Source: Pegea sp. RAD2-039 (Eukaryota > Chordata > Thaliacea > Salpida > Salpidae). Taken from it: DNA of 64,000 nucleotides. This document shows positions 39,648 to 52,400 of the stretch, in pieces. The stretch covers positions 310,001 to 374,000 of the forward strand of contig JAQGEQ010000083.1 of NCBI GenBank assembly GCA_034620365.1, in the 5' to 3' direction. The position numbers and the translations under genes were made by a program. The first letter of the stretch is position 1; each line of letters opens with the position of its first letter. A model generated the notes under the pieces. That model was not told the origin of the DNA, made no database searches, and was given only the letters and a program-made list of their open reading frames with translations.

Positions 39648-40140
39648 ATGGCTGGAAAACAAGACAAAAATACGACAAGTATTTGTTTAAGAACAGATAC
39701 CAATAGCGCTAGAACAGTCTTTTGTAGGTATTTGTAGTTACCCACACAAAAATAACAACCAAAATTTGGAAGAATGATTTAAAAAAGGCCATTAGTTATT
39801 TTTTCTACGGCTTCAATCTCTTTTTATTTACTATCTTTAGTTTAATATCAAATTTACTGATAAAATAAGTTGTCATAGTTTATCTGGAAACTTTATTATA
39901 TTAAAGTTTTATTTTAGGCTAAAACAAAGTTTTCAAGCGTTGGTAAGTATAGGAACAAATTCTTTTTTGATAGTAGATAAAATAAAAGTAACAAAATTAG
40001 TAGAAAGAAAACCGAAAAGGTGGCTGCTTTACTGCAAGCAAATTTATGTCTCTCAAGAGATGTATGTCCCTCAAAAGATTAATTATTTTTATCATTTCAT
40101 TTTACCCTCAAATAATGAACTTTTGTCTAAAAATATTTAA
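39648..40140 (+). CDS. Candidate two-exon gene, 100 aa, function unknown
   Basis: ATG at 39648 in a strong context (cagcATGG) opens MAGKQDKNTTSICLRTDTNS, then ARTVFC up to a donor at 39727 (ag|gtattt). A 190-bp intron with acceptor ttttattttag leads to 39918, where the frame continues LKQSFQAL and stays open to a TAA at 40140 (about 73 codons in that exon, including KPKRWLLYCKQIYVSQ). The spliced length is 303 bases, an exact codon multiple, and AATAAA lies at 40343-40348. A very strong donor (gtaagtat) at 39943 offers an alternative: exon 2 may be only 25 bases long and the gene may continue into unseen exons. The first exon lies in a patch richer in G+C. No family recognised, no signal peptide. 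Confidence 0.35.
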
Positions 40141-42136
40141 AAGAAATTTTTTTCTGCTATTACTTGCTCGATATAAATCTAAAAGGGTCGTCTTTTTGTA
40201 GTAAAAAGATGAACTTTGGTTTTTGAACTAAATTGTGAGTAATTCAAGATTATTTAGTGACTTTTCAATATTCAATTAATCATTTTAAACAATTTAAGTA
40301 AATAAGAATTGGATAAAACAAAGATTTCTTTTATTTTCAGTCAATAAATTATTATCATAGCGTTTTTATATTCTGTAAATTGTTAGGCGTAATTATTTCA
40401 TTAATTTAAAAATCATCTTATTTAGTTATAAATATTTGTTTAGCATAACAGTTTTGTTAAGCAAAAGATTATTTGAAGAATTCTTTTTTTTTCATATTTT
40501 GCAAAAACCAAAATGATTTCTGGTATATTTTTAGGCATTATAATACATTTAGAAAATTCATTACAATTGTGTTTATAGTTAAACAAAAAAATATTTTGAG
40601 TAAAAATATTTGAATATCAAGCAAAGGGTTAAACATTTTTAGACATTTTTACTAATGAGCACCAATGATTAAACGAACTATATTTATGATCTAAACAACC
40701 AGAAGTAGTTTGATTAGTTTTTTGTATGTGAGAAGCATCAGACAAACTGTTACAATGAATGAATGAAGAATTCTATTGTTTAAAAGTAAATCTTTAGAGT
40801 TGCTACAATTTTGTGAGTAATACATTCTATTTGTTGGCAAATACAACTTTTGACTTGAGTTTGGGTTCTTAAAAATATTTTAGAATTGAGAATCCTGCTT
40901 TAAATATTATATAAAGATTGAAATACTTGATAAAGATTAAAAATATTTGGAGTCTGAAGACATTCAAGACTTAAACTCACCTCTTTTAACTATTTAAAAA
41001 TTGCTTTGTGATATTCTTAATAACTGGTAATCAATTTTATTGGCAGTCGTAATAGGTTAATTAATGTTTAATAGATAATTTAGACTAGATATGCAGTGCA
41101 GGTGTTAATTCAACTTAAGTATTTAGAAACACTTTTATTATCTTGGATAATTCTGAATTATAAATTCAGAAATCAAAGATAAGTCACAAAAATAAATTTA
41201 AATACTGTAACCGGCTTATAACCTAAAGAATTTTAATTAGTTGAAAAAGAAAAACTTATAAGTAATTTTCTACTGGGTTTCTAATTTAGATTATAGTATA
41301 GAAGCTTCAGTTGTTCAAGTTTTTCGAGAGCTTAGAAAAGAAAATATCTATTTGAATTGCTTTATTATGTTTTCAAAAAATCTTCTTTCTAAAAATGTTG
41401 CTAGAGGTTTAAGCAAAGTTATTATTTTACAAACTATTCATTACTTATTTACTTTTGATTTATAACTTTAAATGATTTTTGTTTGCAAAGAAATACACTT
41501 CAAAAATTTAAGTTAGTTCTTTGAAAGGTATTTTCTTAATTGTTGTTAATACTTTACTCAAATTTTACAAGGCACTCGTATCTTAAATTAAAAGAAATAA
41601 GTTTGTAAAGTGATTTTTGTGTTTTCATTAAAGTTCATAACCTTATGTCATAAGGATTTAATAATGTCTCTTGGTTTGAATTAAGCTTCCGGTTTATCGA
41701 ATGCATTAGTAAAACTTGCTTGTTAAAGCTATCCACCATTCCTTAAAATCTCTAACCCTGTATAGTGTTGTTAAAAGTTACTAACAATAGAATGGTAAAT
41801 AAAACAGAATTAATACAGTACTAGCAAATTATAATTAAATTAAGTAAATCAAATTGAATGTTCTAATTGAAGTTATAGATAAACAACAAACACATAATAA
41901 AATCTAATTTCTTTAATTTCGAAAATTTAATTTCTTATTTTATTTAAAACTATAAAAAAGAATTATGTTTAAATATATCGAGACTATTCAATTTGACCAA
42001 AATGTTTGATCATTTTAGTGGTGCCTAAAATAACATTTAATCTATCAATTCAGAATGTAATTTTGATTTTATGAATAAACAGTGAAATTGAAGCAGGATT
42101 TTGTTTTCTAATAAGCTCTAATAATGTAAAGATACA
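40141..42136. other. Non-coding stretch, nothing recognised
   Basis: A+T-rich throughout, stops in all frames; includes the possible poly(A) signal of the preceding candidate. Confidence 0.5.
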
Positions 42137-42347
42137 ATGCAAATATTGAAATTCAAGCTTTGTACAGTTTCAGCTGAAAGAAAACGTCATTGCATAGTAG
42201 AGCATGCACAAGATTTAGCTTGCGGCCGTGAAGGTTTGAAGGTTAAGGTAATCTCTCTATCTTTCATACAATGTGAACTTTAAACTTAGCAAAAATATTT
42301 ATCACTATTTGTAGAAGCCAATCAGGAGGCGTTTTTTAATTGTTTAA
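42137..42347 (+). CDS. Candidate short spliced gene or exon pair, 47 aa, unidentified
   Basis: From an ATG at 42137 the frame reads MQILKFKLCTVSAERKRHCI, then VEHAQDLACGREGLKVK, to a donor at 42247 (aag|gtaatc). A 67-bp intron of the size typical here ends ttgtag, and exon 42315-42347 adds KPIRRRFLIV and a stop in the same frame. The central part (42174-42247) is far richer in G+C than its surroundings and also begins after a good acceptor (gtttcag), so it could be an internal exon with phase 1 entry instead of a first exon. It is strongly basic at the end. No family recognised. A remnant of a larger gene is equally possible. Confidence 0.3.
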
Positions 42348-45300
42348 TTCTTTGTATAACTCTAATAATAATATGTACTTTTCATTAGTCTTTAATTAAT
42401 TCAAAAGTAATTCTATTTTAGATATTTTCTATTATTAATCCAAAAAATAAGTTAACATAATAAATTTTTATAGGGCTATTTATATATCAATTAGAATTTT
42501 ATATTTTCCTTTTCAAGTAGTACGGTAAAATAAATATTTATAATATTCAATTCACAACAAACTTTTTTGTTATATAAGCTTCTGTTTGCGTCTTTAAATT
42601 TGAATTTTTTTATTTTGGGCTAAAAATCCTATTCTACTAGAAATTTAAAAAGTTTTTAAATATTATTTTACCATGCAAGAAACATAATAAAAAATATATT
42701 GATTACAACTACTAATAATGTCTTTAAATTTTGTTATAAGAAATGTTTATCAAAAAAGGTTATTAAAAGATCTTAAATGTTTGCTCAATATTTTAGTAAG
42801 ATTAAAAATATAATCAATCTTCATGAAACTTTTTCTATAAGCTGTGGCTTTTTAAGTAGTCCATTTTCAACTAATTCCTTCCGCCGTTAATGTGATAATT
42901 TCCTGGTAGCTGTGGAAAAAATAGAAGATTTTTATCTTTTAAGGTATTTAGCTCACAGCCTTAAGGTTCAGTGAAAAAAGATTTTAAACCTTGATCTTCA
43001 TAAAACTCTTTGTGTACATAAAAGTTCGAAGTCTATCTTAGCTGCTAGAAAGAATATAGATGAAAAATCTAATGATTTAGTTGATTGTGGAAATGATACT
43101 AATTAAAGTTAAGAAAGTTTTGATGATTCTTATAAAGTTTTAATCAAATTGTTCTCAAGATGTTCGGATAAAGTGGCGGTAGCAAAATAACAAACTAAAT
43201 ATTTCAATTTCAAGTGCTAACTGTGTAATGTTTAAAGAGCAGTAGCTTCTTATTTCTTCTACTCTGTTTCTAATGTAATCATATTGACATTCAGTTCAGG
43301 TGTTTCTGGACTGAACATTTTAATCTTTGTTAATTGTTCAAACAAAATCAAATTAAAGTAAATTTTTAATATTATTTGTAAGCTTCAAATTTTCGTTGAA
43401 TAAATAATTTTAAAGCAAATTGTAATTTGAAAAAATAACAAATAAATTTATTTCAAAACTTGTAAAATAAATGTTTTTGCTACTTTTGTTAAATATTAGT
43501 TAATTGGAAATAGTAAATTGAGTTATTTTATAACCTATATATAACTTAAGTTTTCATATTAATCTCTAAAAGCTTAATACACGAATGTAACATTTCAAGT
43601 TTTCTGTAGATTTGGTGGCTAATCTTACGTTTGCAGACAATAAATTGCAGACAATAAATTATCCTAGATATAGAGTACCTTTGTTTAGTGAGTAATTAAA
43701 ATAAAATATCTTCGTTTTTTCTTCAATGTGTTCTTAGCTTTTAAAAAAGAATCCATTAAGTAAAGGTAACAAGTAGGTTTGTAAGGAATGAAACTTTATG
43801 AATTCAAAAAAATAATTTCTTAAGTTGCTTTAAACAATGGTCCTTTTATAAGATGCAAAAATATTTACCATATAAGTTAATGCAATAAAATGTTGTAGCG
43901 CATGTAGCTGGTTCAGATTCATTTATTTCAAAACAAAATCAGATGACTTAAATTTTTGCTTCATTTTACGCAAGGTTATTTCTAATTGAAAACTCAAAAA
44001 CCTTTTATTAATAGATTTTGACTTCATTGAAAACTAAATTCAACTTATTTTATTAATTACTCTATCATACGATGTTTTAAACATCAAGCAAATAAATAAG
44101 CTTAAAAAATGATCAAATAATGGTTTAAAAGTGATAATCTATATTTCAATTTTATAATATTTTAGTTGAATTGTAGCTACAGTAATCACTTTTTGATCAT
44201 TATAAGATGTGTACTAAGAATATGCTCGTACTGAAGAAAACATTGTTAGTTAAATATCATTTTTTAACCAATGAAAGGTCAAAAGTTTGCCTTTTATGCA
44301 CAGAAGTTTGCCTAGGTTATATATGTCGGTAAAAGAACCATTATCTTAACTTTATGATGAGACTTTGAGAGTTTCTCACAAACAAACTAATAGTTTCAAG
44401 ATTTAATGTGTAATTATATATGTTTAACTTTGAAAAAAAGGGACATTGAACTTTTATATTAGTGAAAAATAAATGAAAATCTAATTTATTTAATAGTAAT
44501 AAATTTTAATTAAGATAAAAATAATTTCAAAGCAGTCTACCAGCTCTATTTGTACGAATTTTGTTGAACTTTTGGCAGCAATAAAATGATCTAAGCTTTC
44601 AAAATAAATTATCTTTTTTAACAGAAATGATCAAAAAAATTATAAAAAGAGTTTATCTCTAAGATAAAGCTTATTTTGTCTTTTTTGAAATTTAGAAATT
44701 AGTGTCTTTGAAGAAAAAATATTTCTTGGAATCAATCGATTTCTTAGAAGATAATGAAGAAGTTGATAGTAAAGGGGTTTTAATAAATTAAGAATATTGA
44801 TTTTTGCTTCAATTTGAGCTTCATTATATGTAGTTAGGTAATAATGTGCATTTAGTGTCAATTTGTTAAAATTAAATTAGTCCAGATGTATCTTTTCAAG
44901 AAAAAACTTAGATTTAGCTCTACTGATGTGAATATAACAAAAAATGATAAATCTGAATTGAATATATCTGAATATGTCTTCTGAAAGAGAAAAGACAGTT
45001 TGCAAAATAACTGAATTTAATTAAATATTGATATAAACTTTATCAGAAAGCGAAAACGTGTCAAAGTGTTTTTAAATTGTTAAATTAAGCGTATTTTTGT
45101 CGTTGCCTTTTTTAAACAGTTTTAGATATTAAATAAAATGATCAAATTTCTATGAACAGAATTAAGTTTTGTTTTTATCTTCATTTTCATCTAAAAATTA
45201 GTAAGGAGAAAACGTCTGATAATTAACACAATTTAGAAAACAAATTGTGAAAAATTGTTGAGGTTTAAACTTAAGAAATTTCTACCTACCAGCTTGTTTT

Positions 45301-46428
45301 TCAATAATAAAAAAGTAATGAACAAAAGTTTATTGAAGGACTGGAGGAAACAGCTGTATTTGCGATGAAGCCATTGCCAAAAACAGATCATAAAAATTGA
45401 AAGTTTGACATCGTGTAATTTACCAATCACTGCTTTTTCTACAGAAGCTGTGTTTTGTTTTGATTTGTGGTTCACTATTACTACTTAGGTTGCTAGCTAG
45501 TCTTCATGTTTAATAGCATCACAAAAGACTAATTTATTACTTTTGAGATGTGTTTGTATTTGTGCTAGCACGTAACAAGAACAAAAATGTGTAACTTGAA
45601 CGGATATCATGTTATTTTCAATCAAAATGCTCAAATTGAAAAAAAAATATATATTAATATTTTTAAAGTCTTACAATTCTTGTAAGAATGTATTGAAATG
45701 AACCTTTGTTAAATCACGACCAAACACGACGTAATTTTAGTTTATTTTAATAAAATACTTTTTTAAGACTTCAGTTATCATTTCAAATTTTAAGATGTTT
45801 TTATAGCTAATTGTGTACAAAAAGCAATGTGATATAGTAAATGCCTCTAACGTTAACGGCTAAGTTCATGTTCGAGTTTGAGAGAAAAGAAAGAAAAAGG
45901 CAAACTGCCTAATAGTGTGTATATGTTGTATGTTAGTAAACGTAACCAGTCGCAAATTTACTTGGTTGAGATGCTAGTATGACATTGCAAATAAGAGCAT
46001 GCAGCTGGAATTTACAGTAAATTTATTTTTCAGTGTAAACAAGCTTATACTAGGCATTTACCTTTATTATTACTGTAGAATAGATTGCAAGAGTTGCACT
46101 CACGTACGTTTTAGCAAATAAAATATTGATTTTTGTTCAGCTTGTAACCACGCATGTTTTCTTAGTGGAGTTTTTCACTTTCAGTTAAAGTGTACATAAC
46201 TTTGTTTTTTCTTAATGTATTCGTCAGACATGATTAAGAGCTTTTTATCATTGCGAAAAAAATAAAGACTACAGCTAAGGTTAAAATAAATTGCTAAATA
46301 AAATTTATAACTAAATGTTTCTCTATATATTTAATATTTAGATTAAAAAATTTGTAGTAACGAAACAAACTGTATTATTCTGTCATCTTAAAATCAGTAA
46401 AAATCAGTTGGTGGAAAGTTCGATAAAG
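42348..46428. other. Non-coding stretch upstream of the ADAMTS-like gene
   Basis: A+T-rich. Holds a possible decayed frame at 42975-43190 and, at its right end, the 5' flank of the ADAMTS-like gene, including a more mixed-composition patch at about 45840-46000. No core promoter motif stands out. Confidence 0.5.
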
Positions 46429-49400
46429 ATGTCAAATTTGCCAGTCCACAATCACCTATTTTTAAGTATTCTCTTATTCGTGGTAAGTAAACATTATTTA
46501 TACTATCATAGTATTTTATTTAAATAGCTGTTATGTTACCATCATTTTTAATTTTAAAAGTTTTATTCAATTATTTTCTTATAAGATGGAAATATCATTT
46601 GATTACATCAATGTTATATAAAATAGTTTTCAATTTATTGCAAAGCTAGTACAACTGGTAGCAAGCAAAGACTTATTTAGTTTATAAATGTGTTTACTAT
46701 GCTAAGCTGTTTATACAAGCTACAAATTTTTAACTGATAAGAAATTTTGAGTGAAAAAGGTATTTTTTAAATATTTGAGTTCTTTAAAACATCAATAAGA
46801 TAATGAATAAGGTTTTCAAGTAAATAACTAAAGTTTATTATTGATTTAAAAAGTATTTAAATTACATAATCAGTGAAAACTAAAACTCCCACTTAAATAT
46901 TGAAGGTAATATTTAATTTCTTATCAAAATTGTAATAAACAGTGATAAAATTAATCGTCAGAAAAACTTTTATAACCACAATACTTCTTTAATTAATTTG
47001 ATTTTTCAAATTTTATTGCTTACTCTTCCGCTAAGGATATAAAAATAGAAAATACCTCTAATTAACTTTAAATGTCACTTTAGCTGACAATAATGCTTTA
47101 ATGGGTTTGACAAAATAATTTGTTTTAAATATTTCTAAATGAATATTGATACTTTTAATTTGATGTACATTTATTTTAAGGTTAAATTTTACTAATTTAG
47201 ATTCTTTTAAAAAATTATGAAATGTGTTCTTCATCTAGATAAGTTATAGACAAAGATCTTATTGTCATGGTATCAATGTTGGGTGTCAGCGTCCAATTAT
47301 TTTTGAAATAGAAAATCAATCGCTGATTACAGCCCTCAAGTAACTATAAATCAAAAGAATAAAATTTTATCAAATTAATCTCACTGTAAACTTTTCTAAA
47401 TTTAGTGAAAAATTGCGAAGTTCATGAAACACGATTAACTTGTTCAACTTACAATATCAATAATGAAAATTGATACTAGTTTCTATTTAACTGAATACTC
47501 TTTGAGTTATACAAAAATGAAATATACTGAAATTTAGACAAATGAAATTAACTTTAACAAACATATTAGTTCTTTAAACTTTCTAGTTTCAAACATTGTT
47601 CAGTTTCTCTGTAAATGAGACTTAAGTACAAGATACTTGACACTCTGAGTCCTGGTCTAAATGCTCACTTAATTACTTTACCAACAAACTTTCCTATCAA
47701 TCAGTCCTTTTTTGCTAAGACAGGAAGAAATATTCTGTTACAATTGCCACCTAATATATCTAAGTAAGCTTATGCTTACCCCTACTATCGGCCCAAAGAC
47801 TTATCTGATGTCAGCTAAAATCTTAACCTATCATATGTCAGTAAGAAAATTTTTTGCGGGTTTTCTATCTACTTTTATCTACTTTGACCCGGTACCTTAA
47901 GTCTTTTAGCTACAGAACTTTTCAATGACTGATGTAATTTACTATTTTCACTACGATGAAGCTCAAATCTAACTCTCAAAAATTGAAACATATATTTTAG
48001 ACTAATTCTTATTATTAAGTCGCACAAATTTGTTCATATCCTATAAACTTTTTCCATTTATCTAAATGGTTATAATTCAGTTATAATTTGTTTAGTAATT
48101 TTATTGACAAATATATAAAGAGAAGTAAAAGAAAATTTATCAATAAAACTGTTGTCATTTCTATATGTACGTCAAAAAGCTGTCATATATACAACTGATA
48201 CATGTTATATACATAAATGGTTCCACATTAGCTGAAAAAAAATTAGTTAAGATACTAATAACCAAATGACATGAATAAACTAAAAGTTATTGAAGAGAAT
48301 AAAACTCGTAGATTTATTATTTTTAAGGACACTTGCAAGATATTAATGAAACTTTTCTTCTGCAACAAATTATTATTTTTATAAAATATTTTATTCAAAA
48401 TTAAAAGTAAAAAAGTCTGGCAAGAAATCACTTAAAATTTTTTGAAGAATAAAATTATTCTTTTTAACAAAAGTCGCCCTAAGAAAGCTGTTGCAATAAC
48501 AATAAATTGGTTGAAATTTAACGATACCACACTTAGAAATTTGTATCAAGAAAGCCGTTACTTGGACTACTATTACATGGTATCATTGTCGAATTCTGGA
48601 GGATGTATTACTACAAATTCCAAACGTAACATGGGTTTTATGTTTGCTTTGTGATGGTTGTTTTGAAGGCTTTTGAAGTTTCTTTTAAAATACCTTTTTC
48701 AGCAGCTGCAACTAGCTTTGGTATTTCAACGTGAGATCTCTTATTATTGTTATGGCTGATAAAAAGTGAGGATACTGGAAAGATAAAAGCTTTTATGTAA
48801 CTTTTCACCTCATTAAATACTGACAGTATCGCTTTTAATGTGCGATAAAACTATTTGTTAAAGTTTAGCTTGGATGAATTTTAGCAAAATGTAGCAAGCC
48901 AAGGCTGTTACTTTGTGTATCAATGATAATTATATATAAATGTGAAAGCTACACGTATCATTTTGGATCTAGATATATGTAAGAGCACAAGTTTTTATAA
49001 GTCTTCTTTATTATTCAAGAAATTATTAAATAATTATATAATGATTTCTTGGCATACTAATAACTTATCTAAACTTGAAACAAGAACTTGTTTTGTGAGC
49101 CGAGTTTTCTTTCAAATGTAAGATTAACTATTAAGCGAGACCATTGTTTGTTCTAAAGTTATAAATAAAATTTTCAGCTTAAATGATATCAAAAATATAT
49201 TAATAATCTTCAAGATAAACAACTTATTTACATTTACAATTAAACCAACCTAATATCCTAAAATATTTTTATTATTAAGTATATATTATATTTGCTTGGT
49301 ATCGATATAAATTTCAAAATATAAATTTCGAAAATATCACCATAAGCTTTTATTCTAACTATTTGTTATCTATGTCAGCCGAGAAAGTAAACTAAAAAAG

Positions 49401-52400
49401 CCATGCTAAGCTAAGGCCGACCGCATTAATGGCCCAAACCCAACCAGCCTTTGTCCTGCCTTGAAAACTGTCAATGCCGCTTCTTAATGATTCCACTTAC
49501 AAGGTTTTAATCTTTGAAAGAAATAGGTGTTTTTTTGATATGACTGGAATTCTATTTATTTAGTAAAGTGCTTGCGTTGTCTGCTGATCATAAGAAGCCT
49601 TTTACTTTTTACAACAAAATGAAAAGAAGTATGTGTTTAATTTAATTTACTTGTTCTCAGATTAAGTTAGGATTAATATTTCATTATTGAATTTACATAT
49701 GCTTTTTGTACTTGAATTTTTTATTATGTAACTAATAACTGAAATGTGTATAGAAACGTACATAAGTAAATACAAAATACTTTCACAAGAAAAATAAATT
49801 GGTAGGCAGCATAAACGTCTTGACACAATACTTTTGTAGTGTCATTAGCCATATATTTATAAAAATACTTTATTTGATAAGTAATATAGTCGATAAAGAA
49901 CCACCTTAAATTATGAAAGTTTTCTACATACCTTAGTGACAGTTTGTCTACTCATAACATTTGCTACGTTAATGCTAAAAATGATGTAATGTTTAGTTTT
50001 TAGTTCAACAAATAAAATATCGCCCCTGCTTTATCATCCTTTTTAGCTTTGTTTAATAAGTTGATGTATTGTTCTCTTGTTAAAACTCAAGTTCAAGATA
50101 GACTTAATCAGTTAGACTTTGTGAACGGTACTCATGTTAGTTCAATTTTACGCAGTTGTATTATAATTTTAACAAAATGCATTATTGTTTATTTTGACAT
50201 ATTATCAAATTTTAATGATAAATATTTTATGAACAAAACTAAACAAGCGTTGAAGTATCAAAAAGTAATTGTATTTTCAAATTTGGAGAACTTTGATTAA
50301 AATGTCAACAGTTTTAGTGAAATGTTTTCAAAATGTAAGAATAAATTTCTTACAAACATAAAAACCAGAATGATGAACACACAATTTATCTTTTACTGAT
50401 CCTACAAGTTTTGTACTTTTGTTTGATAGGTTTGGTAGCTTCCCATAAAAACATTCATGAATTACAAAGACGAACTGTCAATCAAAACTAGAAGACTCAA
50501 GTAGATAGTTTCTTTAGTATAAAGTGGATGCTTTACTTGTTCAGTGACTTTTATTAAAGGACTTTTTATCAGTGTCATCCACAGAAAGAAGGATTAAAAA
50601 AGAGGACTCAACTTTGGCTCTTCTTATTTTTCGATAATAATAAACATCATTGATATAAATTGATCACAAGATAAGAGGGAAAGGTTTTATTTTTTCTTCA
50701 GTCAGCTTTTGTGTAAGAAGGCATTAATATATTCAATCTTTGGTTATATATAATTTTGCTTTTTTTAAAGTATTTTTTTAGTCAAAAATTTCATTCAAAT
50801 AAATGAGACTGAAACAATTTTACTTAAGAATTATTTTCTCCTTACTCAAGGAGATTTGTTGGACTTTTTTAAACTTTGTTTTATAATAGTTGTATTCTGA
50901 CTGTTTAATTAAGCAAATGCCTTCCTCAAAAACTATTCCAGTTTGATTTTAGTATTGTACAGTTCTAATACATTCCGAAAAGGTTTTGGGGCTATTATAT
51001 TTTATGAATTTCAATTAAAAGCAAAATAATTTTTCTTTAAAAGAACAAAAAGCTTTAAACGAGACAAAGGTCATATTCTGTTATCAATATACTATGAGAA
51101 GCAGACATGTTACAAAACTGACATAAAAGGGTTTCACTGTATTTTTTGATTATCCTTAATGTAAACTCTGTAAGTAAAGTTTATTTGAAAGACTCAATAA
51201 CTTTTGTATGTGGATGTTGAATGAGATTATCAATCTTTAATATAAAGAAGACAAATGTATAACTTTAAAGTAGTCAGAATGGCGCCTAAACAAAAACCTA
51301 AAGAGAACTTTACTGAGCTAGAATTCCTGATAAAAACAAAGTTGAGATCGTTTTCAAACTGTATCGTTTCTTGGAAAATAGTCTTTGTTCTTTCCTTTGT
51401 TTTTTCCTAAATTGACAAACTTGTCTCCAGCTTAATTTCTCTTAAAGTTTAATCACTTCAAAAAACTCTGCAGCAAACCGAAAACAGTTAACTCAAAAGG
51501 AATAAAATCTTATTTTTATATGTGCTAAGGAACCGCCACAGCCAATATTTCTGTTTCAAGTATGAACTGTATGAACCTTTTGACTATTAAGACGCATCAG
51601 AAGCTTAAAAATCACTAGAGGATTTTATCATTAATTTATTAAATCTCAAATTAAACCAAAATTTGCAAGATTATAATAAACAAGTTTAGTACAATTTTAG
51701 GAGATTGATTCTTTAAGTTTAAGTAAACTGTTACTTAGCGAGTGCAGTGTATGATAGGAACTTTTCAACATATATAACATCGTAAAAATAATACCAAATA
51801 ATAGCGTTTGCGGTTTACCATGTCATGAATATGAAAGTCTTTAATCTTACCAGATTTTTCGCATTTTTGTTGTAACTTTGGTTAAAATAAATCTTGTTTT
51901 TTTTTAAACTAATCTTTCAGATTTTAGTATCTACTTGTTCCCAGACAAACCTTCCTATATTTGCTTTAAATAACAACACCTTCGATAAAACTACGAGTAT
52001 TTCTCGTAATGCCATTCAGAATTTAGATTTATGCAAAAACTTACAAACTGAAATCGTGATAAGAGTTATGATACTGAGATTACACAATAGGCTGATATTG
52101 AATTTGATAAACTCTAAGTAACACTTTTATTTAATCCTAATTTTTATCAACAAATTATTTTAATAAGATGAAGAACAAAATAATAAAGATTTGTTGACCT
52201 AGCAAAAATTGATGCATTTATAGATTGCTAGAGCAAACATTTGTTTGAATTCTAGGTCTTATTCGCTTTCTTTAAATCTAGGTTTAATATAATTTTTACC
52301 TTTTTTCTAAATCTAGTTTAGAAGTTTTATTATTATGATTGAAATAGAAAATTAATAAAAAATGTCAAAGAACCTATAATAAATTAAAATACTATAAAAT

